Source of the DNA: a virus
Reading direction: 5' to 3' (one strand)
Length of the DNA stretch: 22,454 nucleotides
Virus record (IMG/VR): IMGVR_UViG_3300045977_000002
Location: 1 to 22,454 of that record
In this document: in pieces, positions 7,127-14,150 of the stretch
Layout of the letters: each line of letters begins with the position of its first letter
Numbering within the stretch: the first letter of the stretch is position 1
Translations under genes and position numbers: made by a program
Notes under the pieces: generated by a model
Seen by the model: only the letters and a program-made list of their open reading frames with translations
Databases searched by the model: none
What the model was told of the DNA's origin: nothing

Positions 7127-8377
7127 ATGGCTGTTGTTGAATCTCAAGTAGCAGCCCTCGAATTGGAAAAGGTAATTCCAAAGGTTCGAGTGCTGTTCGA
7201 GAGGGACGACAAATTCTATGCGAACATCAAGAAGCGCGATGTTGAAAAGATTTCACATCGCCAGATGCGTGTTCCATTGGAATTGCGTCCCGGTGGTTCG
7301 TTCCAGTATTTCAACCCTGATGGTGGAGATTTGGGACGAGGTGGTGGGCCTACGTTTGACAAGGCTGTACTCAACTGTGTTTTCCTGAGTGAAAACATTG
7401 AGTACACCAAGTTGACTCAGTGGGCTACTGATGATGCGCGTAAAGCCATCGTCAATTCTGTACGTCGTCTGACTGCTACGGCACTCGATGAGATGCGTCG
7501 TCAGTTGGATAGTCAGATGATGCAGACTGGTGATGGTGTGGTTGGTGTTGTGACGACTGATACCCCTGCGGGTGGAAGCAACGTCATTACGCTGACTACG
7601 GATGGCTTCGGTGCGCGTCTTGTACGGTTTGGTCAGACTGTACAGGTATTTGACGCTGCACTTGCAGTGAATCGTGGTAGTGCAACTATCACGTTGTGGG
7701 ATGTGGAGAACAAGGTAATCAACTTGACTCCACAGATTGCTGGTGTGGTACCCGGTGACAAGCTCGTTACCAATGGTATCGCAGCACCCGCATCACTGCC
7801 TGCATTGTTTGGTGTTCCGTATCACCATAGCAATGCATCTGCTGGTACATGGTTGGGCTTCTCGCGCTCAACTACTCCTGAAATCCGTGCTAACCGCGTC
7901 AATGCGGCTAGTGCTGGATTGACTCTGCCACTTCCTCGTCTTGCCATGAATAAGATTGGGAATCGCGTGGGTATTGAGAATACGTTCTCTCCACGTGCAT
8001 GGATGCATCCCTGTCAGATTCAGGCATACGAGGAAATTGGACAGTTGGTGTCCATCATCCAGAAGATGCCGAAAGAAGAAGGACTCAACATGTATTTCGG
8101 CACCAACATGCAGTTGGCTGGTGCTGGTTGTACACCTTCTTTCAACTGGGATAAAACTCGTATCGACTTCGTTGTCGATGAAGTGTGGGGCCGTGGTGAG
8201 ATTCTCCCCATTGGATTCTACACGACTGATGGACGTAAGATTTTCGAGATTCGCGGTGCGTCTGGTGGCGTAGCCGCAGCGGAAATCTTCTACATGGTTG
8301 TGGGGATGCAGACGTTTGTATCCAATCCTGCTGCATGTTCCTACATTGACAATCTGGCTGTTCCAGTCGGATATTAG
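7127..8377 (+). CDS. Major capsid protein
   Basis: This 416-residue protein forms the icosahedral shell. The assignment rests on position after portal and scaffold, length, and the pattern of a long N-terminal helix (V-A-A-L-E-L-E-K-V-I-P-K-V) followed by beta-rich segments, as in HK97-fold coats. Residues about 140-215 (T-D-T-P-A-G-G-S-N-V-I-T-L onward) are a beta-rich stretch that could be an insertion domain as in P22-like coats. AGGAG at 7115-7119 lies eight bases before the ATG, a strong ribosome binding site as expected for the most abundant virion protein. Codon choice is more GC-rich (many cgt, ctg, gtc) than in the tail genes, also consistent with high expression. There is no delta-domain signature of a self-cleaving capsid. 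Confidence 0.92.
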   Translation: MAVVESQVAALELEKVIPKVRVLFERDDKFYANIKKRDVEKISHRQMRVPLELRPGGSFQYFNPDGGDLGRGGGPTFDKAVLNCVFLSENIEYTKLTQWATDDARKAIVNSVRRLTATALDEMRRQLDSQMMQTGDGVVGVVTTDTPAGGSNVITLTTDGFGARLVRFGQTVQVFDAALAVNRGSATITLWDVENKVINLTPQIAGVVPGDKLVTNGIAAPASLPALFGVPYHHSNASAGTWLGFSRSTTPEIRANRVNAASAGLTLPLPRLAMNKIGNRVGIENTFSPRAWMHPCQIQAYEEIGQLVSIIQKMPKEEGLNMYFGTNMQLAGAGCTPSFNWDKTRIDFVVDEVWGRGEILPIGFYTTDGRKIFEIRGASGGVAAAEIFYMVVGMQTFVSNPAACSYIDNLAVPVGY

Positions 8378-8385
8378 GAGGAACA

Positions 8386-8685
8386 ATGCCACTTACAGCA
8401 TCAGATTGGGCTGCAATCTCTCCTGTGAACAATAGTGCTCCGGGTACTCTTGTATCCGCTGCTACTGTTGCTCCAAACACCTTCCTCACCGTGCTGACTG
8501 GCAATACGGCAATCGCTACGATTACGCCTCCTGTCACTCATGCACACATGCTCGCACTCCAGTTTGCGGGCACAGCGGGTGTAGTTGCTACAGGTAACAT
8601 TCTCACTGCCAAGGCGTCAGTAGTTGGTGAGGTGATGTTGCTTGTGTACAACCCGAACACTGCGAAGTACGTTCCTGTGGGTTAG
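8386..8685 (+). CDS. Small beta-rich virion protein, probable capsid decoration (copy 1)
   Basis: The 99-residue product has no charged helices and is built of short beta segments with A-S/A-A-T-V-A-P, T-G-N-T-A-I-A-T-I-T-P-P and A-T-G-N-I motifs, ending L-L-V-Y-N-P-N-T-A-K-Y. The T-A-I-x-T-I ... G-N-I pattern resembles beta-fold modules known in phage head fibres and tail spikes. AGGAGGAAC at 8376-8384 gives a very strong ribosome binding site, and the gene starts nine bases after the capsid gene, so it should be made in large amounts. A decoration or cement protein, or a head-fibre subunit, is the best reading. The protein at 8785-9081 is clearly related to it. Confidence 0.75.
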   Translation: MPLTASDWAAISPVNNSAPGTLVSAATVAPNTFLTVLTGNTAIATITPPVTHAHMLALQFAGTAGVVATGNILTAKASVVGEVMLLVYNPNTAKYVPVG

Positions 8686-8691
8686 TTGGGC

Positions 8692-8753
8692 GGGTGGATA
8701 ATTGATGCTGGGACTACATATTATCCCTGATATGTAGGGTCAGTTATCCACCC
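8692..8753 (+). promoter_or_regulatory. Nested inverted repeats (RNA hairpin) between the two decoration-like genes
   Basis: An outer stem pairs 8692-8705 (GGGTGGATAATTGA) with 8740-8753 (TCAGTTATCCACCC), 14 base pairs with one G-T. An inner stem pairs CTACATAT (8714-8721) with ATATGTAG (8730-8737), leaving an 8-base loop. No T-run follows the right arm (it continues CCTATCATC), so this is not a standard intrinsic terminator. The right-arm segment TCCACC (8747-8752) can instead pair with GGTGGA (8768-8773), which overlaps the GGAGGAGG ribosome binding site of the next gene. It may be a processing site, an mRNA stabiliser or a translational switch. Confidence 0.7.
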
Positions 8754-8770
8754 CCTATCATCTCGAAGGT

Positions 8771-8778
8771 GGAGGAGG
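8771..8778 (+). promoter_or_regulatory. Strong Shine-Dalgarno for the second decoration-like gene
   Basis: GGAGGAGG lies six bases before the ATG at 8785 and fixes that start. Its 5' edge lies within GGTGGA (8768-8773), which can pair with the right arm of the upstream hairpin. Confidence 0.8.
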
Positions 8779-8784
8779 ACTGAG

Positions 8785-9081
8785 ATGATTCCAGGTTCAG
8801 TTAGTAAAGTTGTAGAGGGTTCTCCTGTAGCATCTGCTGCAACGATTACCCCACGTATGGGAGAAGTGTTTCGCGTAACTGGTTCAACTGCAATCAACAC
8901 TATCAACCCTCCATTGGGTATCATGCAGAATCAGGTAATCTACTTGATTCCTACTGATGGTGCGGTGACTCTTGGAACATCAGGTAACATCAATGCTGGT
9001 GTTGCTATGGCGCAGAATAGAGTAGTGATGCTTGTATGGCTCAAGGCCACACAGAAGTGGTATATTGAGAACGGAGCGTAG
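8785..9081 (+). CDS. Small beta-rich virion protein, probable capsid decoration (copy 2)
   Basis: This 98-residue protein is a diverged relative of the one at 8386-8685. Shared in order are A-S-A-A-T-[VI]-x-P, V-[LT]-T/G-[NS]-T-A-I-x-T-I-x-P-P, S/T-G-N-I and V-x-L-[LV]-[VW]-x-x-x-x-x-K-[YW]. The two probably arose by tandem duplication. The pattern T-P-x-x-G-E-V-F-x-V-T-G-S-T-A-I-x-T-I is also seen in beta modules of phage fibres and spikes. Its own strong ribosome binding site (8771-8778) allows independent high expression, and the structured spacer upstream may tune that. Position beside the capsid gene suggests a decoration or head-fibre role; a tail-spike module is the alternative. Confidence 0.72.
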   Translation: MIPGSVSKVVEGSPVASAATITPRMGEVFRVTGSTAINTINPPLGIMQNQVIYLIPTDGAVTLGTSGNINAGVAMAQNRVVMLVWLKATQKWYIENGA

Positions 9082-9083
9082 AA

Positions 9084-9626
9084 ATGGAAACTTTGGACGA
9101 CCTGAATGCGCGCTTGATAGACCATTATGGAATCGACACGTCTACAGGTCGTCCAATTTTCCGAATCGTGTGGGCTAATGACCAGACAGAGATGCGACGA
9201 GTAACAGAATTAGATTCTGGTATTCAATTACTTCATCCTGTGGTGCGTGAAGTAAAGAAATATCCGTATCTCAAAGATTTGTACGTTTTGGAGCGACTGG
9301 TTGTAGTTCCTGAAATTAACAGAGAGGAACTCCCTACTTCAAAACTGTCCTATGAACCTATTTGGGCATACAGAGATGCTGCGGGACAACCATTACCGCC
9401 TATCTGGACGCCTACAAAGTTCATAGTTGACACGCTTTACGCGGCGTTAGGTAAGAAAAGTCTCAGAAAGTACGTAGATAGTGAAGAAAATACTACTCCA
9501 GAAGGTATGGATGCGCGTATTACGAAGATGTGTGAGGAACTTTTCGGCGATGAAACTGAAACTGGTGACGCATTAGCATATGGAGAGGCTATTGTAGTGC
9601 CTAGAAACTACGAAAAGGAGAACTAA
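9084..9626 (+). CDS. Conserved phage protein of unknown function (connector region)
   Basis: This 180-residue protein contains D-H-Y-G-I-D-T-S-T-G-R-P-x-F-R-I-V-W-A-N-D-Q-T-E near the N-terminus, V-R-E-V-K-K-Y-P-Y-L-K-D-L-Y-V-L-E-R in the middle, and K-F-I-V-D-T-L-Y-A-A-L-G. The D-Q-x-E and K-Y-P-Y-x-K-D-x-[YW] patterns are familiar from uncharacterised proteins near phage capsid and connector genes. The C-terminus is acidic. GGAG eight bases upstream supports ATG 9084, and its stop overlaps the next ATG (TAATG). It may act in head completion, but I see no catalytic motif. Confidence 0.8.
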   Translation: METLDDLNARLIDHYGIDTSTGRPIFRIVWANDQTEMRRVTELDSGIQLLHPVVREVKKYPYLKDLYVLERLVVVPEINREELPTSKLSYEPIWAYRDAAGQPLPPIWTPTKFIVDTLYAALGKKSLRKYVDSEENTTPEGMDARITKMCEELFGDETETGDALAYGEAIVVPRNYEKEN

Positions 9627-10321
9627 TGTTACAAGTGGGTGAATTTCCGGGTCTTGCCAACCCCAATCGTCGCACAATTAGGGCACCAATCAACCCTTTG
9701 GACAAAAGTACTATCGTAAGTCTACTCCCAAAGGCTATTTCGGAGCGTAAAGTTACGATTCAGCCGGGATTATTTGAAATACCTGCTGGAAGTGTTGAAA
9801 ATCCGTCAATTTTGGTCGTAGGACCATCAAGTTGGTGGAGAGAAGTAGATGAGAATCAACCATTACTTGAAATACCCGTATCTTCGATACAAATCGCTGA
9901 TTCGGTTGTACGGGATTATGCGAATGGCCTACTCGCCTGTAACATGGCGGACCAAATGCCGGGCCTTTTTTATGTGCCTGGTGACTATACTGTCGAAAGA
10001 CTTAGAAAAGACCATGCAAATCTCATATCCAAGTACGCGGCTGCACAAAAGAAATGGTTTCTCGAACTTGTTAGAATTGCCGACATTCTTTGGTCAAGAA
10101 GTAACGGCAATCCACTCAGTATTTCGGATGATGCGCGGTTGGCTTGTAGGCAACTGAATATTACCAACAAACCGTGGTTAGGAGATATTCAGACAGCAGA
10201 ATTGGTGCGTTGCGTGGCATGTGGGAACCTGCGTAATCAGCAATTCCCTGTATGTCCTGTGTGTAAGGCAATTGCGGACCCTGTAAAGGCAAAGGAACTG
10301 AATATCCAGTTCGCTCAGTAA
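9626..10321 (+). CDS. Phage protein with C-terminal zinc ribbon, unknown function
   Basis: The 231-residue protein has a proline-rich N-terminal half (P-I-N-P-L-D-K-S-T-I), a helical middle (E-R-L-R-K-D-H-A-N-L-I-S-K-Y) and a C-terminal C196-V-A-C199 / C210-P-V-C213 zinc ribbon with ten residues between the pairs. Such ribbons often mediate protein contacts or nucleic-acid binding. AAGGAG precedes the ATG, which shares bases with the preceding TAA (TAATG). Its place between capsid and adaptor genes suggests a virion or assembly role, not replication. No enzymatic motif is visible. Confidence 0.8.
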   Translation: MLQVGEFPGLANPNRRTIRAPINPLDKSTIVSLLPKAISERKVTIQPGLFEIPAGSVENPSILVVGPSSWWREVDENQPLLEIPVSSIQIADSVVRDYANGLLACNMADQMPGLFYVPGDYTVERLRKDHANLISKYAAAQKKWFLELVRIADILWSRSNGNPLSISDDARLACRQLNITNKPWLGDIQTAELVRCVACGNLRNQQFPVCPVCKAIADPVKAKELNIQFAQ

Positions 10322-10332
10322 AGGAGAAGAAG

Positions 10333-10548
10333 ATGATTGATAAGCCCTATGCCTATCACAAACCATCCAATGAAGGCTTGGACAAGATTAACAAACTTCG
10401 AGAGTTCTATAGTGAAGGTGAAAGACTTATTAGAGAAGTTTGTCCACCTAGTAGGCAGCAGTCAATTGCACTTACGAATAATGAGCAAACTGCTATGTGG
10501 GCAATCAAGGCTGTAGTATTCAATGACCCTAACAGTGAAGTAGCCTAA
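10333..10548 (+). CDS. Acb2/Tad1-like hairpin protein, probable anti-CBASS/anti-Thoeris cyclic-nucleotide sponge
   Basis: This 71-residue protein carries Y-x-Y-H-K-P-S-x-E at residues 6-14, a charged helix to about residue 36, then C-P-P-S-R-Q-Q-S-I-A-L-T-N-N-E (37-51) and M-W-A (55-57). The pattern Y-H-x-P-S/N ... L-x-P-x-S-R-x-x-S-x-A-L-T-x-x-E-x-A-x-x-W-A matches, from memory, the Acb2/Tad1 hairpin family of small phage helical-hairpin proteins. Characterised members assemble into hexamers that trap cyclic di- and trinucleotides made by CBASS or related signals of Thoeris, so host effectors are not triggered. The N-terminal Tyr and the Lys/Arg-rich helix are candidate ligand contacts; I have not mapped them to solved structures. 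The RBS is strong (AAGGAGAAGAAG). Some family members are only domain-like relatives, so function remains inferred. Confidence 0.75.
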   Translation: MIDKPYAYHKPSNEGLDKINKLREFYSEGERLIREVCPPSRQQSIALTNNEQTAMWAIKAVVFNDPNSEVA

Positions 10549-10562
10549 GAAGGAGAAGGAAG

Positions 10563-10790
10563 ATGCCCATCAATGCGACGGTTACGGCCAAAACTGGACC
10601 TGACCGACAGGTAACTGCACTACAGATTCCAGGTTGTACTGGCATGTTGGTATTGCCAGATAGAAAGGTTCTCCAACTCTTTACAGGTGGTGACACCAAT
10701 TCACCGCCTGCAAAGGAATTTGACCTGTCAGCAGCTACGACATTCACTGTTGTCATCTCTGGCAGCACATATACTGTTACGGTGTCGTAA
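10563..10790 (+). CDS. Small beta-rich phage protein, unknown function
   Basis: This 75-residue protein is dominated by short beta segments: A-T-V-T-A-K-T-G-P near the start, V-T-A-L-Q-I-P-G-C-T-G-M-L in the middle, and a C-terminal F-D-L-S-A-A-T-T-F-T-V-V-I-S-G-S-T-Y-T-V-T-V-S hairpin. It has a strong purine-rich RBS (AAGGAGAAGG) and its stop overlaps the adaptor start (TAATG). Size, beta content and good RBS would suit an accessory virion or connector protein, but I recognise no defined family function. It is unlike the two decoration-like proteins at the sequence level. Confidence 0.72.
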   Translation: MPINATVTAKTGPDRQVTALQIPGCTGMLVLPDRKVLQLFTGGDTNSPPAKEFDLSAATTFTVVISGSTYTVTVS

Positions 10791-11491
10791 TGAGCACGAC
10801 TTCATTAACTGCGGCTGAAGTAATGGACCGCTCGGCAGCGTTAATGAATGACCCTGCCAAAACGGACTACACTTACGTTGCTCAACTACCATATCTCAAT
10901 ATGGCAATTGATGAGTTGGTGGAGAATTTAGAGGAATCTAATTCTTCACCAACAAATCAAACGTCTACAGTCATACTTGTGCCTGTTGGTACAGTTATGA
11001 TTACTCCTATTGAACATCCTACTCCTCCACATTATCCAGTAGACCTTGTGGAAATTCAGGAAGTAGGTGAAAGGATGAGTGGAACTAATGACCCATTCAT
11101 TCAATTAGGTAGACGTGAATTTTTGACTGCGTATCCACCTAATAATTCACTATTGTTCTGGCATTGGGAAGACCAAATCATCAAATTCAATCCCAATGGA
11201 GCAATTACACCAAGAGATATTGAACTGAAATATGTGTCTCAGAAAATACAACAGGCAATAAACGAGACTTCAGTAATTGGAACTATCAATGCACGGTCTT
11301 ACTTGTCGTATAAGACTGCTGCTTTTTGCGCTATGTTTATTGGTGAAAATGAAACTAGAGCTGGCATACTTGAAACTCAAGCTGAAAAAGCAATGGAAAG
11401 GCTGACTGGAATTAACAACAAGGGAAAACAACAGATTATGACTCGGCATCGTCCTTTCAGGGCGGCTTATAAGGCGCGTGGAGGATTCTGA
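10790..11491 (+). CDS. Head-tail adaptor protein
   Basis: The 233-residue protein has T-A-A-E-V-M-D-R-S-A-A-L-M-N-D, a helix ending Y-L-N-M-A-I-D-E-L, a central beta part with P-V-D-L-V-E-I-Q-E-V, and a helical C-terminal region (Y-L-S-Y-K-T-A-A-F-C-A-M-F-I-G). It closes with R-H-R-P-F-R-A-A-Y-K-A-R-G. The N-terminal helix pair with A-I-D-E-L and the R-P-F-R-x-x-Y-K tail are features I associate with adaptors that dock beneath the portal (gp4/gp6-like, tail tubular A-like). Overlaps at both ends (TAATG before, TGATG after) couple it to the stopper gene. Confidence 0.8.
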   Translation: MSTTSLTAAEVMDRSAALMNDPAKTDYTYVAQLPYLNMAIDELVENLEESNSSPTNQTSTVILVPVGTVMITPIEHPTPPHYPVDLVEIQEVGERMSGTNDPFIQLGRREFLTAYPPNNSLLFWHWEDQIIKFNPNGAITPRDIELKYVSQKIQQAINETSVIGTINARSYLSYKTAAFCAMFIGENETRAGILETQAEKAMERLTGINNKGKQQIMTRHRPFRAAYKARGGF

Positions 11492-13080
11492 TGCCCGGCG
11501 TGCGTGACCATGAGCCAATTGTAATTGAGCAGTTTGGTGGACTTTGGGATAGAGGTGATGATGAATCTGTTCCATCAGACCATTTCATTAAAGCTGAGAA
11601 CATCCAGTATTTTTACTCTGGTTTCCAAACTCGTGATGCAATAGACAGATACCAGAATGTAACTACACCTCTTGCCAAAATCAAGAGGATGTATAACTAT
11701 GTAATGCAAACTGGTCAGTCCCTACTTGTACTGACAGAAGGTGGCAAAATCTATCATCTAATTGGTGCAACTACTGTTCATGGTCCAATTCTTACCATTC
11801 CAGAAATGGATGATTTTGGATTCGTGGATATTGCAGGAAGGGCATATATTACACCCTTCAAAACTTATTTGGATATAAATAACGTAAAGTATCAACTAGG
11901 TTTGAAGAACGAATTCGTATATGTGTATAAGGGTGATGGAACTGCCGCACGTAAAGCTGGTGGCAAGAAGCCTACAGGAGCCGCACTTACAGCAGCTTTA
12001 GGTGCAGCAGGACGAACTGATATTTTTACTCACTTACTCGCTGTAGTATACGAAACAGATACAGGATACTTGACTGCACTTGGTCCTGAGACATTCGCCC
12101 AATTGGATTTTACGGACGGCACTCATAAAATAGATGTTTCAAACATCCCAGTATCTCCAGATGCATTCGTCAAGAAACGTCACATCGTTTCTACAAAAGG
12201 TATACCAGAGTACAACGGGGACCAGAAGGGTTATCAGTTCTTTTTTGTACCAGGTGGCAATATTGATAACAATACTGACACTACTAAAACTATTGAGTTT
12301 TTTGATTCAGATTTGGTTAGTGATGCATCACATCTTATAGATAACTTCAGTGAAATTCCAGCGGGAGTAAATCTCAACACGTATCACAGTCGAATGGTTG
12401 TAGTGGGGGAATTTGGTCTAGATGGTCCTCCTAATACAGTAGAAGATACGTTAGAAGGATTGCCTCCTGGCGTGTTGGATAACAGGTCAATTGCGCGTGT
12501 ATCATTTCCGGGTGAACCAGAAGCTATCAGTAAGGTAGATGGACTCATCATCGCACCACTTGATGGTAACGCACTGACCAACGTGCAGGAGTTCAGAGAT
12601 GTTCTCTATCTATTCAAAAAGACACGCACATTCGCGTACTCAGACAATGACGATGAGCCAGCCACATGGCAAGAGGAAGTCCTTGACCAAGGTGTTGGCG
12701 CACCAGTGCATGGAATTGCTGAAGTTCTTGATTCTGGGGGTGTGAATACAGACTTTCTTCTTATCTCTGACCTATCTGGACTGATGCTGTTCAATGGAAC
12801 ATATGCACGTCCAGAAATGTCATGGAAGATTGAAGACTTCTGGATGGCAATTCTACGCAATGAATTTCATTTGATGCAAATTGTCAATGACTCATTGAGT
12901 AAGAAAGTTTGGATTACACTTCCTGAACCTAATCGTCATGTGATGCTACATGCTGATTATGGGGATGGAATGGATGGAAAAAACATCAAATGGGCCAAGT
13001 GGATATTTGATGCGAAGATTTCCTGTGTGACGTTGATTGAGACAAACAGGTTAATCATTGGCGCGTTGGAGAATGCATAA
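11491..13080 (+). CDS. Stopper/tail nozzle-like protein (gp10/tubular B-like)
   Basis: This 529-residue beta-rich protein begins with I-E-Q-F-G-G-L-W-D-R-G-D-D, a start common among phage DNA-stabilisation and nozzle proteins in which the N-terminal arm anchors to the adaptor. Repeated beta segments (L-L-V-L-T-E-G-G-K-I-Y-H-L; V-L-Y-L-F-K-K-T-R-T-F-A-Y; F-L-L-I-S-D-L-S-G-L-M-L-F-N-G) suggest a beta-propeller-like body. Position just after the adaptor and before appendage genes agrees. In short-tailed phages this protein closes the head after packaging and forms the tail tip. Its presence with no tape measure or tube gene supports a podovirus-like particle. Confidence 0.78.
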   Translation: MPGVRDHEPIVIEQFGGLWDRGDDESVPSDHFIKAENIQYFYSGFQTRDAIDRYQNVTTPLAKIKRMYNYVMQTGQSLLVLTEGGKIYHLIGATTVHGPILTIPEMDDFGFVDIAGRAYITPFKTYLDINNVKYQLGLKNEFVYVYKGDGTAARKAGGKKPTGAALTAALGAAGRTDIFTHLLAVVYETDTGYLTALGPETFAQLDFTDGTHKIDVSNIPVSPDAFVKKRHIVSTKGIPEYNGDQKGYQFFFVPGGNIDNNTDTTKTIEFFDSDLVSDASHLIDNFSEIPAGVNLNTYHSRMVVVGEFGLDGPPNTVEDTLEGLPPGVLDNRSIARVSFPGEPEAISKVDGLIIAPLDGNALTNVQEFRDVLYLFKKTRTFAYSDNDDEPATWQEEVLDQGVGAPVHGIAEVLDSGGVNTDFLLISDLSGLMLFNGTYARPEMSWKIEDFWMAILRNEFHLMQIVNDSLSKKVWITLPEPNRHVMLHADYGDGMDGKNIKWAKWIFDAKISCVTLIETNRLIIGALENA

Positions 13081-14150
13081 TGCTACAAGCCCTCTATTCA
13101 TTTGACCACCTAACTACTGCTAACTTGCAGCAATTACCTGGTGTGGTAGCTGTTCAGGGTAACTGTTCACATTTGGCTACAGGTGGTAGGGATAATGGTC
13201 CCTGTTTACTGATGCAAGGCGACCCTATCAACTCAACTCTTGGATTCGCTATTGGAATTATTCCTAACATTGATGTTACAATCGGTATGTGGATTGCTGC
13301 CACTACCTCAATAACTTCGACAGCACGTTCAATTATCTCATTTTGCAATCCTTCTACTACAGATGCAGAGAATTCCAATCTCTCTCATGTCAACATTACT
13401 CTTGAACCAGATGGTTCATTGAGAGTTTTCAGGAAGTATCCTGGTACTCCGTTCACTACACTGCTTGGAGCTACTAATCCTGGTGTTGTGACCTTTGGTA
13501 GTTCACCAATTGTACCTGTTTATATCGAAGTAAGAGTACTTATTGCAGATTCAGGTACAGTAACAATCAGAGCTAATGGAGTACAGGTACTCGCCTTGAC
13601 AGCAGTGGATACGCAACATGGTGGAAATCCACTTGTAACTTACATCGCACTAAATGGTGGTAGTTCTCAACTGAGAGTCGATGACGTATACGTCGTAACT
13701 GCTCAGGATAATGGAGATGGTTGGAATGGATTGATGGGGATAATGAAAATTGATGGGAAACTTGCTAATGGAGCAGGTGACTTGACCCAGTGGACTCCAT
13801 CTGTTCCAACTGGTGTAAACTGGCAGAATGTGGATGATTCCACTCCAAATCTGACAGATTACAATGATGCAACAGCAGTGAATCTGACTGATATTTACCA
13901 CATCGAAGACATTTCATTTGACCCAATTGCAATCCAAGTAGACCTGTTGCTACAGAAATTGGACGCAGGTCCATCATCTGTTGTTCACACTCTGAAACAT
14001 GAAGGAGTAGTTTACAACAGTCCTGATGTGATAGGAGTTTCACCGGGATTCAAGTATTACAAGAAAGGTTACACAACCGCACCTGACTTAACTGCATGGA
14101 ATATGACCAAGTTTAATGCACTTCAGGCAGGTCCGAAAAAGGTTGCGTAA
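13080..14150 (+). CDS. Tail appendage protein with LamG-like N-terminal domain (paralog 1)
   Basis: The 356-residue product has a beta-sandwich-like N-terminal two thirds (G-F-A-I-G-I-I-P ... V-T-I-G-M-W-I-A; V-Y-I-E-V-R-V-L-I; L-R-V-D-D-V-Y-V) of the concanavalin/LamG type. A module follows with W-N-G-L-M-G, G-D-L-T-Q-W-T-P-S and N-W-Q-N-V-D-D-S-T-P. The same two-part design recurs at 16539-17591. Such proteins in phages decorate tails and may bind glycans. The start overlaps the stopper stop (TAATG). Exact function is unknown, but a virion adhesin or tail-surface role is the best fit. Confidence 0.75.
   Translation: MLQALYSFDHLTTANLQQLPGVVAVQGNCSHLATGGRDNGPCLLMQGDPINSTLGFAIGIIPNIDVTIGMWIAATTSITSTARSIISFCNPSTTDAENSNLSHVNITLEPDGSLRVFRKYPGTPFTTLLGATNPGVVTFGSSPIVPVYIEVRVLIADSGTVTIRANGVQVLALTAVDTQHGGNPLVTYIALNGGSSQLRVDDVYVVTAQDNGDGWNGLMGIMKIDGKLANGAGDLTQWTPSVPTGVNWQNVDDSTPNLTDYNDATAVNLTDIYHIEDISFDPIAIQVDLLLQKLDAGPSSVVHTLKHEGVVYNSPDVIGVSPGFKYYKKGYTTAPDLTAWNMTKFNALQAGPKKVA

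Noticed and set aside
7868-8392. 174-codon open frame on the - strand opposite the capsid gene
   Set aside because: It lies wholly opposite a convincing capsid gene apart from its last few bases, has no ribosome binding site or recognisable motif, and all other genes run the other way.
8692-8760. Hairpin as a Rho-independent terminator
   Set aside because: The stem is strong but no T-run follows, and the downstream genes belong to the same late set.
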